Positions 51,984 to 62,667 are shown, counted from the first letter of the stretch. The stretch is DNA of 64,000 nucleotides from JAHBNG01 sp039028975 (GCA_039028975.1 JBCCHB010000016.1:82797-146796); one strand, 5' to 3'. The notes: generated by a model not told the origin, from the sequence alone. Program-made: numbers and translations.

Positions 51984-52332
51984 CTTTCATAGGTGTAGCT
52001 ATCTCATCAATGGCTAATGCAATCAGATCTTCAACATGTACGTCCAGATCATATCGTGGACCGCGCCGATTTGGCAGGTCCGGAGGGAACTGCAGCAGAA
52101 AAAGATCGACCAACCCGCGGGTTTTGGGCGTCTTAAGCCGATCATACGCTGCTCGAATTTCCTGAAATTTTTCTGGATCTTGCTCAGGTGGATGCTTACG
52201 TACTAGCTGAAAGTAGGCACGTTTCACCTCTTTATCCGAAACATTTCGCTCAATCTCCAAAACTTTGTAGGGATCAGCTCCCAACTGTTGAGCAAGCCGC
52301 TCCTTAATCTCCGACGATCCTCTTGAATTCAT
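51961..52332 (-). CDS. J-domain-like co-chaperone with HPP in place of HPD
   Basis: A 123-residue protein. Residues ~18-68 form a J-domain: DPYKVLEIERNVSDKEVKRA, then VRKHPPEQDPEKFQEIRAAY. The universal HPD motif reads HPP (residues 47-49). The C-terminal half (residues ~70-123) is not a known J-protein domain. It overlaps the GrpE-fusion and the TPR genes by 23 and 29 bases, so it is translated with them. HPD is normally essential for stimulating Hsp70 ATPase, so this may be a J-like adaptor rather than an activator. Confidence 0.8.
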   Translation of the reverse strand: MNSRGSSEIKERLAQQLGADPYKVLEIERNVSDKEVKRAYFQLVRKHPPEQDPEKFQEIRAAYDRLKTPKTRGLVDLFLLQFPPDLPNRRGPRYDLDVHVEDLIALAIDEIATPMKDEFRHVE

Positions 52333-54682
52333 CTAATGTATCCTCATCCAGCTCTGAAAGTATTTCCATCAATTCCATTGGGGATGGCGGCGGACCCATT
52401 GGATCCAGACCCATCTCTTCAAACATATCAAGAATGCCACCTGGAGCACCAAAGAGACCCCCGGCAGGGCGACTCAGCAGATCCTCAAACTCTTCAAGCT
52501 TGTCCATCAGTTGGTTATCATTGCGCTTGCGGAGCTTATTCTTGGCCTTGCGAAGGAACCGCTTTGCCTGATCAGTGTCCCCATCATACGCCGCTTCATG
52601 GGCCTTCATATACTCATCAGCACCACTATTTGGAGCTTCCGCCTTCACGCGCTCTTTGATCTGTTCCGCTAAGCCCTCTTCATCAAGGTCCAGAGCATCC
52701 TCAAACATGATAAGTAAGGTTAGCAACGGCGTGTAGGGTTCACTTCCACCTTGGGCAACCTCATACGCCTGCTCCCAAATGTGCTGCACCCATTCGTGAT
52801 CGATTTCGTTTTCCAGGCCTTCTTTGGCAATTACGAGCCAAAATGCAGCGGGCGCTCTGGTCGTCTTCTGAACCTGAGGAATCATCTGCTTAACAAACTC
52901 AAAATCGCCGTTAATCAGCAGATGTTCTAAGACAATGCCAGTAATTTGAAGGTCCCCAGGTGTGGCCTGCCAAGCTTGCTTTAAATACCCTAGTCCTTCC
53001 TCTTCATTCTCCTCTACTTCTATGGTATACATGCCCAAGGCCACTAGCAATTTAGGGTGGTTGGGAAGCTTTTCCAAACCTTCTTTGAAGATTTGGCCCG
53101 GATCACGTTTCTTACTGCTAAGATGGTGGTAAAAGTATCCGAGCCGTGAAGCCTCTTCAATATAACTCTCTGCCAACGCGTCTTGTGCTTCCCTATCGGT
53201 GGGTTTGATCTCCAAAATGCGTAACCAGATCGATTTCGCGTCATATCGCCAGGAATCATACTGGTATAAGAGGGCCAAATGCTTGAGCGCGTCCAGATTC
53301 TCTGGATCGATCTCAAGAATTCGATGTAGTTCGTTGATTGCAGACTCAGCTCGCTCTTCCTCCATGTAAAAAGAGACCAAGGCCATTCGAGCACCAACGT
53401 TCTCTTCGTCATATTTGAGTGCATTTTTAAAGCAGGTTATGCCATCTTCATAGAGTTCCGCCATCCCATACGCAGTACCGGCCCGACCCCAAATGGCAGC
53501 TACTTGGGTATCTGTCAAATAATCTGGATGGCTTTCCTTACGCGGACGACGTTTGATCATGTCCCGCCAGGACTCAGCCGCAGAATACCAATCGCCCATG
53601 GCCTCTTGCACCAGGGCCATATTCTGTAACAGAATTCGATTGGTCATGAATTGAGAGGCCGATTGCCAATGGCTCGCTGCCTGCTCCCACTGCTTTTTGG
53701 ATGCAGCCTGATAGCCTGTGTGGAAGAGCGTAGTACCCAGCAACTCATCCAGTACTTTATTCTTTCCTGGATCTAGGCGGCTGATCAAATCGCCATAGTC
53801 AACAATGATCTGATTCCACTCGCCCGCAGTCGCTAGTTTGGTAATCTCTTCCTGGCGCAATCGACCCAAGTTTTCTCGATACCAGGGCGTATCTAACGCC
53901 TCGATGCGCGCCCAATGCTGTTGCGCTTGTTCCTTTTCTTTCTTTCGCATGGCCGCAACACCTTGATAGTAAGGAACGATAAGCGCTACTCCTTCCTGAG
54001 AGGAGTGGTTAGCCGACTTCTTTAGATTTTCTAAGGCCTGCGTCAATGCTTGTTGCGGTGCCGTCGTCTTACCCTGAGCCATTTTAAGTAGGGCCTCCCA
54101 TAGCTCAGGGTGGTGTGGCAAGGCCTGCTGTGCCAATGGCTGTAGACTTTCTTTATCTTCACCGCTTTGAATCCCACGAATCAGCTGCAAAGTTGCATTT
54201 TGCCCTGAGGAAAGGTTTTTTGCTTTACCAACTTTGCCTGAGCCAGCCTGAATGAGAGCCTGTATATAGGCCAACTGGGGGTGGTTCGGTGACACCTTCG
54301 CCAAGGACCGAACGGCCTCGGCTGCCTTATCTAGCTCACCGACTTGCAAATAGGTGATCCCTAGATGGTAAAACAACCGGGAATCAGCCGGATTGTAGTC
54401 AACCGCGGCTTGTAGTAGTTCCACTCGGCTTGTCAGAGCACCCTCTTGAGCCGCAGAGCGGAAGAACGCCTCTACCGCAATGGCTGCAGCCTTGGCGTCG
54501 ATTTCTGGGCTGTAGCTCTTTTGTAGAAGATCGTCTGCTAGATTGATGGCTGCTTCGTATTGGCCCTCATCCAGAGAAGATATAGCTTCTTTAATTTTAT
54601 TTTGGGGGCGACCGGCACTCTGCTTTGACTGGATACGAGCCAATTTTTTCTTGAATTGTTTCTTATTTTTTCGTTTTGCCAT
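52304..54682 (-). CDS. TPR repeat protein of the Hsp70 operon
   Basis: About 792 residues, a superhelical tetratricopeptide-repeat protein with a basic Lys-rich N terminus (MAKRKNKKQFKKKLARIQ). TPR-like repeats include FYHLGITYLQVGELDKAAEA, AWRDMIKRRP neighbours, GITCFKNALKYDEENVGARM and ALKHLALLYQYDSWRYDAKS. A Pro/Met-rich tail (DPMGPPPSPMELMEIL) and an acidic end follow. TPR proteins often bind Hsp70 or clients, which fits the operon. ATG 54682 is likely; ATG 54721 is possible. It overlaps the J-like gene. Confidence 0.82.
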   Translation of the reverse strand: MAKRKNKKQFKKKLARIQSKQSAGRPQNKIKEAISSLDEGQYEAAINLADDLLQKSYSPEIDAKAAAIAVEAFFRSAAQEGALTSRVELLQAAVDYNPADSRLFYHLGITYLQVGELDKAAEAVRSLAKVSPNHPQLAYIQALIQAGSGKVGKAKNLSSGQNATLQLIRGIQSGEDKESLQPLAQQALPHHPELWEALLKMAQGKTTAPQQALTQALENLKKSANHSSQEGVALIVPYYQGVAAMRKKEKEQAQQHWARIEALDTPWYRENLGRLRQEEITKLATAGEWNQIIVDYGDLISRLDPGKNKVLDELLGTTLFHTGYQAASKKQWEQAASHWQSASQFMTNRILLQNMALVQEAMGDWYSAAESWRDMIKRRPRKESHPDYLTDTQVAAIWGRAGTAYGMAELYEDGITCFKNALKYDEENVGARMALVSFYMEEERAESAINELHRILEIDPENLDALKHLALLYQYDSWRYDAKSIWLRILEIKPTDREAQDALAESYIEEASRLGYFYHHLSSKKRDPGQIFKEGLEKLPNHPKLLVALGMYTIEVEENEEEGLGYLKQAWQATPGDLQITGIVLEHLLINGDFEFVKQMIPQVQKTTRAPAAFWLVIAKEGLENEIDHEWVQHIWEQAYEVAQGGSEPYTPLLTLLIMFEDALDLDEEGLAEQIKERVKAEAPNSGADEYMKAHEAAYDGDTDQAKRFLRKAKNKLRKRNDNQLMDKLEEFEDLLSRPAGGLFGAPGGILDMFEEMGLDPMGPPPSPMELMEILSELDEDTLDEFKRIVGD

Positions 54683-54915
54683 GGTAAATGTCGGGTGTCC
54701 TTCGCGTAAGTACCGTCGCATAATGGGCTGATTTTAGGCTTATCTTGTATTTTACACGGTTTGGGCTGCATTCGTAAAAAAATCGTCTCAATATGCAGCA
54801 TACGCGCCAAATCCACGGAAAGCTTTTCGGCAATTATTCAATATGCGCTAAATGATATACAATCTGTTGAAAACCTAGCGTAGATCGTATATCTGTTGGA
54901 GGTCATCACATTCCC

Positions 54916-57900
54916 ATGAGACGATTAGCCATTCTCTGTTCCTTTCTATTGCTTCTCCTATCGCTGCTTTTGCCAAGGCCCTTCTCATCACTGTTTAGCT
55001 TATCAGAACACAATATCTCAACACTCTATGCACAAGAGGATGAAGAAGAACCAGCCTATGTACCTGGGCAGCTTATCATTGGCTTTAAGCCAGGGATAAC
55101 CAAGCAGCAAATTTCAGATTTCTACGCTGAATTTGGCTTGAGCGAAAAGGACGACTTGGATAGCAACCTGGATGACGACAATCCAGAACAGAAGCTCGCA
55201 TCGGTTCCCGAGGTAAATGATGCCTTAATTGAGACTGTAGAGAATGACGAACGTGTAAAATATGCCGAACCCAACTATCTGCTTCACCTAAACAAAACGC
55301 CAACGGACCCAGAGTGGGACAAACTTTGGGGGCTGAATAACACAGGTCAAACGGGCGGTACACCAGGTGCCGACATCAGCGCCATCAACGCGTGGGATGT
55401 GAGCACCGGCTCCAAAGATATAGTTGTAGCCGTTATCGATACAGGCATTGACTGGGAGCATGAGGATTTGGCCGCGAATATCTGGGTCAATCCCACTGAA
55501 TGTCCCCAAGGCCATGGTAAATGTAAGGCCGATGGCGAGGACAATGATAAGAATGGTTATGCCGATGACTTCTACGGTGTTAACACCATTAGCAATGACG
55601 GCAACGTGATGGACGACTTCGGCCACGGAACCCACGTGGCGGGTACCATCGGTGCCGTAGGGAACAACCGCAAAGGCATTGTGGGCGTAAACTGGAACGT
55701 TAAAATTGTAGGGTGTAAGTTCCTTAGCGCCTTTGGCAGTGGGACTACCTCCAACGCCATCAAGTGCTTCAACTATTTGACTCATCTCAAAGAAAAGCAG
55801 GGTGTTAACTTAGTCCTCACCAACAATAGTTGGGGTGGTGGTCTTCGTTCAGAAGCACTTCGAGAAGCTATGAGCGGCGAGAAGGCTCCACTTCACGTCT
55901 GTGCAGCTGGGAATGCCAACACCAATCGCTTGGCCTATCCTGCCGGATATGACCTGCCAAATATTTTGGCTGTGGCAGCAACAGACCATAACGATCAATA
56001 TGCCAGCTTCTCCAATTACGGCTCTTGGGTTGATCTTGCTGCTCCAGGCGTGGCCGTCTATTCAACCGTGCCCGACGAACGCTGTTCCCTTTGTGATCCA
56101 TCGGGCTATCGCAATGCAAATGGAACCTCCATGGCCACACCCCATGTTGCCGGTGCTGCTGCCCTGATTTGGTCCAAATTTTCTGACTTAACGGTTCCCC
56201 AGGTCATCCAGCGCATCATCTCCGGCGCAGACCCGATTGCTGATCGCCAGAAGACAACAGCCACCAATACGAGACTTAATCTAGAAAATGCCATGGAGGA
56301 CGACTCTACCCCGCCTGCTGCGGTCAGTGATTTGGCGGCATCGGGTGTCCTTCTGACGCGCGTCAATCTCTCATGGTCTGCTACAGGGGACGATGGGCTT
56401 CAAGGCACAGCAAACGCCTATGACATTCGCTACTCGGCCTCCCCCATTTCCGAAGGATCTTGGGAGAAGGCGACCCCTGTTTTGGGTGTCGATGCCCCCA
56501 AGCCCCAGGGCATGAAAGAGACCATAACTGTTGGTGGCCTGATGCCTGACACAACCTACTACTTTGCCCTCCAGGTCCACGACAACGTGGGCAATCCTTC
56601 CGCACTCTCCAACGTGATTGTGGTCAAGACCAGCGCAGGAACTATCGCCTTCTCGGACAATTTAGAATCTGGCTCGGGGAATTGGGTCGTTGATAGCGAA
56701 GAGAGCCTCTGGCATCTCTCTAACCTACGCTACAACAGCCCGGTCACAGCGTGGTACTATGGCCAAGAAGAGGATCGAAACTACGATACAGGCGAGGCCA
56801 ATCATGGAACAATAACCTCCAACGCCATCGATCTAGCTGGCGCAGACGATGCGCTTCTCACCTTCTACGAGTGGAGCGAAGTCCAACGAACTGAATCTTC
56901 TGATCGGACCCGCGTGCAGGTCTCTGCCGATGGAGAAGCTTGGACCACCGTCTTTGAGTCCCACGGTACCGATGATGAGTGGGTCCATCGCTCGGTAAGT
57001 TTGGCAGATTTTGTTACCCAAACCCATACTATTCATGTGCGATTCTGGTTTGATACCATCACCGATCGGCTCAATGAGCATGAAGGTTGGTTTGTGGACG
57101 ATATTCAAGTACTCACCGCCAAGTTGACTGAACCGGGTGAAGTGGTGGATACGCCAAATCTGCTTATGCAGCCCACCAATATTGGCTTTAACCCGGCAAA
57201 ACCGACCGAAGGTAATCTAGTTACGGTCAATGCCGTCATCCTCAATAACGGTACGGGCGATGCAGCCGATGTGCTTGTTCAATTTGTGGATGTGACCGAT
57301 GGTGTTCGTCCCATTGGGCCACAACAAGCCATTGCCAGTATCCCCAGTGGTGGAAGCGGTGTTGCTCAGATCAGCTATTCGACAGAAGGCTTGGCAGGTG
57401 ACCGAGAGATTCAAGTGATGGTCGACCCCAATAACTTTATTGTCGAGTTAAACGAGGCGGACAACAAGGCCTCCAGAACACTCTCAATTGCCCACAAGGC
57501 TGAGCCAAATCTGGCTATCGAAGCAACCAATATAGGATTTGATCCAGCCAACCCAAGCCAGGGTGATCAGGTCACAGTCTTTGCAACAGTGCTCAATACG
57601 GGCGATGCTAGCGCAGCCGACGTAATGGTTCAATTTATTGACGATACAGATTCTATCGGCAGACCCATTGGCGAGCCACAGATCATCAACCAGATCTCGG
57701 CTGGTGGTAGTGGTAGCGTTCAGATCACCTACGACACGGCCGGTTCTGAGGAAAATCGCAAGATCGAGATCGTGGTCGATCCCAATAATACAATCATCGA
57801 ATCCAATGAGAGAGATAACAGCGCAAGCAAGATATTAGAGATGGTCAAGTCTCCAGCACCCAATTTGGTAGCGGACAAGGACAACATTGGCTTTAACCCA

Positions 57901-60900
57901 GCCAACCCAATTGCAGGCGATACAGTTATGCTCAATGCCACCATTCGCAATGCCGGGACTGAAGATGCATCGGATGTCCAAGTCCAGTTTGTGGACTCGA
58001 CCAATAATGGTGCCGTACCAATAGGTATTCAGCAGACGATTGAGCTAATTCCTGCAGGTGGTAGCGGATTGGTTCAGGTAGAGTATGATACAGCAGGCAA
58101 GATTGGTGACCGCAAAATTGAGGTCATCATTGATCCCCACAACTTCTTGGCCGAGAGCAAAGAGACCGACAACAAGGCCACGGCAACGCTGGAAGTTCAT
58201 CCTTCTGTTATGCCGAACTTGACTGTACAGCGTGCCAATATCGGCTTTAGCCCAGCCAAACCAACCAGGGGTGACGTGATCAACATCACTGCGACCATTC
58301 TCAACAATGGAACGGATGAAGCCACCGATATTGTGGTCCAATTCTTCGACGTAACCAATGGCGGTTCAAGACCCATTGGGCAGCGTGAAATTATCGGTTC
58401 CATTGCCGCGGGTTCTGCCGAGAAGGCTGAAGTGACCTATCAAACAAGCTCGCTAAGTGGCGAGCGACAGATCCAGGTGGTTGTGGATCCAAGTAACTTC
58501 ATCCAGGAATCAGACGAGACAGATAACTTGGCCCGTACCTCTATCTCCCTGCGGACTCAGGCTGCACCCAATCTGGTTATGTTGGCCAACAATATTAAGT
58601 TCAATCCGCCTGTGCCCATGAACAGCGGAGAAGTAACCATTCATGCGGTTGTGCTCAACAATGGTACGGCAGACGCGGATAATGTACTGGTTCAATTTAT
58701 TGATATCACCAGTGGTACGGCAGTTCCGCTCAGCCTGGAGCAAACGATTCCGTTCATTGAGGTAGGAAATAGCGCGTTTGTAGAGGCAAAGTTTGAGCTT
58801 CACTCCGATCGCAGCCGAAAGATTCAAGTGCTGGTTGACTCGAACAATTTGATCGCCGAGAGCAATGAAGGCGATAATGAGGCAACCAAGATCCTGACAT
58901 CTGCCACCTCTCCGGCACCGAATTTGGTCATCTTGGCTGAGAATATTGGCTTTGAGCCACTCATGCCCACCACCAACGAAGAGGTAACCATTCATGCCGT
59001 GATTCTCAACAACGGGGATTCCCCAGTTGAGAATGTGGAAGTCGATGTGGTGGATGTCACCACAGGAAGACCGTCACCATTGGCTCAGACCCAAACAATT
59101 GAGTTGATTCCGGCTGGTGGTAGCGGTACCGTGGAAGTAACCTATGATACAACCGGCTTGGTAGGCGATCGCAAGATCCGCGTCATTGTCGATCCAAGCA
59201 ATTTTGCCTCAGAGAGTAATGAGACCGATAACAAGGCGACCCGTTCTCTCTCTATTGCGCCTCTATCTCAAGCAAACCTGCGCATCCATGACCACAACAT
59301 CGGCTTCAGCCCGCCTGACCCAGGACACGGCGATCCGGTCAAGATCACTGCAACCATCTTGAATGAGGGATTGCTGGATGCAGAAGAGGTGCTGGTCCAA
59401 TTTGTAGACGTGACCGAAGGAGGCATGATTCCCATTGATGCCAAGCAGATTGTTAGCCTCATTCCAGCAGGTGGTAGCGCGACAACGTCAGTGACCTTCG
59501 ATACAACTGGCTATGTGGGCGAACGCAAGATTCAGGTCCTGGTTGATCCCCACACCAACATCCCTGAAACCAATGAATCTGATAATCAGGGAACTAGAGC
59601 CTTGGCCATTGCCCCACCGCCCACGCCGAACCTAGTTGTGGATAAAGCCAACATTGGCTTTGACCAGATCGAGGTTGTTGAAGGTGACACGGTAGTGATC
59701 AATGCCACTGTGATCAACAATGGCAATCGACATGCCGAAAATATCGCCGTCCAATTTATTGATACCACCGATAGCGTCCCCATGCCCATTGGCACCGATC
59801 AGGCCATTGGCTCGATTCTCGCAGGGGGCAGTGCAACTGTTCAGGTCACGTATGACACCACTAATCGCACTGGTGACCGCAAGATACAGGTGATTGTAGA
59901 CCGCAATAACCTGATCTTTGAACTATCTGAGGGCGATAACTCGGCTACCTCTGAGCTGACTGTGGCCCTCCAACCCGCACCAAATTTAATGATGGATTCA
60001 GCCAATATCGGCTTCGACATGGTAGCCCCCAGCGAGGGCGACCAGGTGACCATCAATGCAACCGTCCTCAATAAGGGCGGCGTAGATGCGGATGATGTAG
60101 TGGTCCAGTTTGTGGATGTAACCAATCGCAATTCGTCACCCATCGGAGAACCCCAGGTCATTGATCTGATTCCCGGCGGTGGTAGCGGTACGACCCAGAT
60201 CACCTATGATACGACGGGGCTTTCAGGCGACCGTAAGATCGAAGTGATTATTGACCCCAGTAACTTTGTGGCTGAATCCAAGGAGTCGGACAATGATGCA
60301 ACGACTACCCTGGAGATGACTTCACCGCCAGCACCCAACTTAACGTTGGATGATGACAATATCGGTTTTAGCCCTCTCAGTGTCCGTTCAGGTGAAGAAG
60401 TGATGATCCGAGCGGTTGTACTAAACAATGGTGACGCAGAAGCCTCAGATGTAACCGTTCAATTCTTGGATGTGACTGATGGTGCTCTAATGCCCATCGG
60501 GCAGATTCAGAATATCGACACCGTTCCCGCGGGCGGTAGTGGCACAGTTAACGTAACTTACCAAACGACTGGCCTCCTAGGTGAGCGTGAAATCCGGGTC
60601 GTCGTCGATCCAGCCAACTTTGTGGCTGAGTCCAAGGAGACGGATAATGATGCCGAGGTTGAGTTGGAGATTCACCCTGACCATGCGCCAAACCTGGTAG
60701 CTCTGGGTGCAAATGTGGGTTTCAACCCCCTCTATCCAATTGAGGGCGACTTGGTGACTATCCACGCCGTGATTCTTAACGACGGAACCAGCGATGCCAA
60801 CGATGTCGTGATCCAATTTGTGGATGTAACCGATGGCGGTGTCATGCCTATCGGCCAGCCTCAGGTGATTGCCTCTATTTCTATGGGTGGTAGCGGTGCG

Positions 60901-62544
60901 GCTCAGACCACTTATGATACGACCGGCAAAGTCGGCGATCGTCAGATTCAAGTTTTGGTTGATCCAAACAGCTTTATCACCGAATCGAATAAGGAAGACA
61001 ACCACGCAACGGCTCACCTCTCTGTTGCGCCGCCACCAGCACCAAACTTGGTGGTACTCAGCGGTAACGTGAAGTTTGACCCAGCCCAGCCAGAGCAGGG
61101 AGATACGGTTAGCATCCTGATTTCTGTACTAAATGATGGCAACGAAGCTGCCACTGACATTGTGGTGCAAGTCTTGGATGTCACTTCGGATGAACCAAGC
61201 CCCGTCGGTGCCGAACAGGTCATAGACGAACTGGGCGCTGGCAGTAGTGCTTCCGTGGAAGTGATTCTAGACGACACCGACGAGGCAGGCGAGCGAACCA
61301 TTCAGGTGGTTGTGGATCCGACGGATGGTGTTGCTGAGTCCAACGAAGAGGACAACGAAACCTTAAAGCGGCTGATCATCGAACCGCCTGCTATACCAAA
61401 CCTAGTAGTGAATGCGAGCAATATCCAAATTAGCCCAGCTAGGCCAGTCATGGGTGAGCCGATGAGTGTCACGGTTGACATCCTGAACAATGGAACCGAT
61501 GTGGCCGAGAACTTTACTGTACTGATCGCCGATGTGACTGACGGTGGCAGTGAGGTGATTGGCGAACCACAGGTCATCTCGAAACTGGGCATGGGCGAGA
61601 GCACAACCCTGGTTGTTGATTACGATACCAACGACAAGTCGGGCGACCGTCGCATTCGGGTAACGCTCGATACAGAGAATGTGGTCGAAGAGACGAATGA
61701 GAATGACAATCAGGCCGACAAGCGATTCACGATTGCTGCTGAGCCAGATGCCCCAGCCGATTTAGCCAACCTGATACTCTTTGCATCCAATATTCGCTTT
61801 GAACCGACCAGTCCCTCTGTAGGGGATGTAGTGACCATAACAGTGAATGTCCCCAACGAGGGTACGGTGGATGCTGAAGATGTGGTCGTACGCTTTGTCA
61901 ACAACACCGACGATGCGGGTGAGGTGATTGGCGACCGTATGGTTACAGGTACGCTACCTGTGGGTGAAAGTGGCACCGTCTCTATGACGTTAGACACTAG
62001 TGACCTGGAAGGTGAGGTTGTTATTCAAGTCATTGCCGACCCAGAGAATGCTATCCCCGAAACCAATGAAGAGGATAACGACGCTAGCAAAACGCTACGG
62101 CTTAGAGCTGCGGCAGAGGGAGAATCGGCTTCGACCTTAGGCGGGGCTGCTGGTCAGCCGAACCTAGCAGTCTCTCCTGAGAGCATTCACTTTGACGCTG
62201 CGGCCACCCCAGATGGCTCCCTACGGATTGCCGCAACCGTGACCAACCGAGGGCGCGCTGACAGTGGCACAGTCGTCGTGCGCTTTGTGGACGTCACGTC
62301 GAGCGGGGTCATCCCCATCGGCAGCCCTCAGCCCATCACCTATCTGGCTGCTGGCGAAAGCAGCACCGTAGAGATCGACTACGACCTAGACGTGAGCATC
62401 GGCGACCACAGCATCCAAGTGGTCGTCGATCCGGCCAACATCATCTATGAGTCTGATGAGTCGGATAACTTGGCTGAGCGGAATATCTTCTTGCTGGGGC
62501 CGCCGACGCCAGAGCCACTTCAGGCGGCAGTGGAGAGGGAGTAG
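54916..62544 (+). CDS. Giant secreted subtilisin-like (S8) protease with 15 CARDB repeats
   Basis: A 2542-residue protein. Residues 1-~30 are a signal peptide; ~45-125 a prodomain (VPGQLIIGFKPGITKQQIS). The S8 catalytic domain has Asp175 (VVAVIDTGID), His237 (GHGTHVAGT) and Ser405 (NGTSMATPHVAGAAAL). A fibronectin-like unit (about 470-575) and a jelly-roll, MAM/VEG-like unit (about 575-735, ending GWFVDDIQVL) follow. From residue ~745 there are 15 CARDB repeats of about 118 residues, each starting PNL...NIGF and ending in the VDP...ESNE.DN motif. No C-terminal anchor is visible. GGAGGT lies 12 bases before ATG 54916. It is probably an extracellular protease with an adhesive stalk. Confidence 0.93.
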   Translation: MRRLAILCSFLLLLLSLLLPRPFSSLFSLSEHNISTLYAQEDEEEPAYVPGQLIIGFKPGITKQQISDFYAEFGLSEKDDLDSNLDDDNPEQKLASVPEVNDALIETVENDERVKYAEPNYLLHLNKTPTDPEWDKLWGLNNTGQTGGTPGADISAINAWDVSTGSKDIVVAVIDTGIDWEHEDLAANIWVNPTECPQGHGKCKADGEDNDKNGYADDFYGVNTISNDGNVMDDFGHGTHVAGTIGAVGNNRKGIVGVNWNVKIVGCKFLSAFGSGTTSNAIKCFNYLTHLKEKQGVNLVLTNNSWGGGLRSEALREAMSGEKAPLHVCAAGNANTNRLAYPAGYDLPNILAVAATDHNDQYASFSNYGSWVDLAAPGVAVYSTVPDERCSLCDPSGYRNANGTSMATPHVAGAAALIWSKFSDLTVPQVIQRIISGADPIADRQKTTATNTRLNLENAMEDDSTPPAAVSDLAASGVLLTRVNLSWSATGDDGLQGTANAYDIRYSASPISEGSWEKATPVLGVDAPKPQGMKETITVGGLMPDTTYYFALQVHDNVGNPSALSNVIVVKTSAGTIAFSDNLESGSGNWVVDSEESLWHLSNLRYNSPVTAWYYGQEEDRNYDTGEANHGTITSNAIDLAGADDALLTFYEWSEVQRTESSDRTRVQVSADGEAWTTVFESHGTDDEWVHRSVSLADFVTQTHTIHVRFWFDTITDRLNEHEGWFVDDIQVLTAKLTEPGEVVDTPNLLMQPTNIGFNPAKPTEGNLVTVNAVILNNGTGDAADVLVQFVDVTDGVRPIGPQQAIASIPSGGSGVAQISYSTEGLAGDREIQVMVDPNNFIVELNEADNKASRTLSIAHKAEPNLAIEATNIGFDPANPSQGDQVTVFATVLNTGDASAADVMVQFIDDTDSIGRPIGEPQIINQISAGGSGSVQITYDTAGSEENRKIEIVVDPNNTIIESNERDNSASKILEMVKSPAPNLVADKDNIGFNPANPIAGDTVMLNATIRNAGTEDASDVQVQFVDSTNNGAVPIGIQQTIELIPAGGSGLVQVEYDTAGKIGDRKIEVIIDPHNFLAESKETDNKATATLEVHPSVMPNLTVQRANIGFSPAKPTRGDVINITATILNNGTDEATDIVVQFFDVTNGGSRPIGQREIIGSIAAGSAEKAEVTYQTSSLSGERQIQVVVDPSNFIQESDETDNLARTSISLRTQAAPNLVMLANNIKFNPPVPMNSGEVTIHAVVLNNGTADADNVLVQFIDITSGTAVPLSLEQTIPFIEVGNSAFVEAKFELHSDRSRKIQVLVDSNNLIAESNEGDNEATKILTSATSPAPNLVILAENIGFEPLMPTTNEEVTIHAVILNNGDSPVENVEVDVVDVTTGRPSPLAQTQTIELIPAGGSGTVEVTYDTTGLVGDRKIRVIVDPSNFASESNETDNKATRSLSIAPLSQANLRIHDHNIGFSPPDPGHGDPVKITATILNEGLLDAEEVLVQFVDVTEGGMIPIDAKQIVSLIPAGGSATTSVTFDTTGYVGERKIQVLVDPHTNIPETNESDNQGTRALAIAPPPTPNLVVDKANIGFDQIEVVEGDTVVINATVINNGNRHAENIAVQFIDTTDSVPMPIGTDQAIGSILAGGSATVQVTYDTTNRTGDRKIQVIVDRNNLIFELSEGDNSATSELTVALQPAPNLMMDSANIGFDMVAPSEGDQVTINATVLNKGGVDADDVVVQFVDVTNRNSSPIGEPQVIDLIPGGGSGTTQITYDTTGLSGDRKIEVIIDPSNFVAESKESDNDATTTLEMTSPPAPNLTLDDDNIGFSPLSVRSGEEVMIRAVVLNNGDAEASDVTVQFLDVTDGALMPIGQIQNIDTVPAGGSGTVNVTYQTTGLLGEREIRVVVDPANFVAESKETDNDAEVELEIHPDHAPNLVALGANVGFNPLYPIEGDLVTIHAVILNDGTSDANDVVIQFVDVTDGGVMPIGQPQVIASISMGGSGAAQTTYDTTGKVGDRQIQVLVDPNSFITESNKEDNHATAHLSVAPPPAPNLVVLSGNVKFDPAQPEQGDTVSILISVLNDGNEAATDIVVQVLDVTSDEPSPVGAEQVIDELGAGSSASVEVILDDTDEAGERTIQVVVDPTDGVAESNEEDNETLKRLIIEPPAIPNLVVNASNIQISPARPVMGEPMSVTVDILNNGTDVAENFTVLIADVTDGGSEVIGEPQVISKLGMGESTTLVVDYDTNDKSGDRRIRVTLDTENVVEETNENDNQADKRFTIAAEPDAPADLANLILFASNIRFEPTSPSVGDVVTITVNVPNEGTVDAEDVVVRFVNNTDDAGEVIGDRMVTGTLPVGESGTVSMTLDTSDLEGEVVIQVIADPENAIPETNEEDNDASKTLRLRAAAEGESASTLGGAAGQPNLAVSPESIHFDAAATPDGSLRIAATVTNRGRADSGTVVVRFVDVTSSGVIPIGSPQPITYLAAGESSTVEIDYDLDVSIGDHSIQVVVDPANIIYESDESDNLAERNIFLLGPPTPEPLQAAVERE
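57151..62490 (+). repeat. Tandem 15-fold CARDB-coding repeat
   Basis: Units of roughly 355 bases begin near 57151, 57505, 57855, 58210, 58563, 58915, 59270, 59625, 59985, 60335, 60687, 61040, 61398, 61765 and 62155. Protein identity between neighbours is high (shared GGSG and TGDRKIQV strings) but the DNA copies are diverged, so this is an old expansion rather than a recent duplication. Confidence 0.85.
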
Positions 62545-62616
62545 CGGAATTCTAACACAGTCGTCATCTTTGAGGGCTAACGGTTTCTGACTACTGCACC
62601 GCACAAGTATCCGTGT

Positions 62617-62667
62617 AGCGCAATGTCATTCTGAGTGGAACGAAGAATCTCTCACTGACATTGCGCT
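62617..62667. repeat. Palindromic repeat related to the 46.4 kb element
   Basis: AGCGCAATGTCA (62617-62628) and TGACATTGCGCT (62656-62667) are perfect 12-bp inverted arms. Between them is TGTCATTCTGAG...CGAAGAATCT, the same core as in the element at 46380-46506. A REP-like or MITE-like family is likely. Confidence 0.65.
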
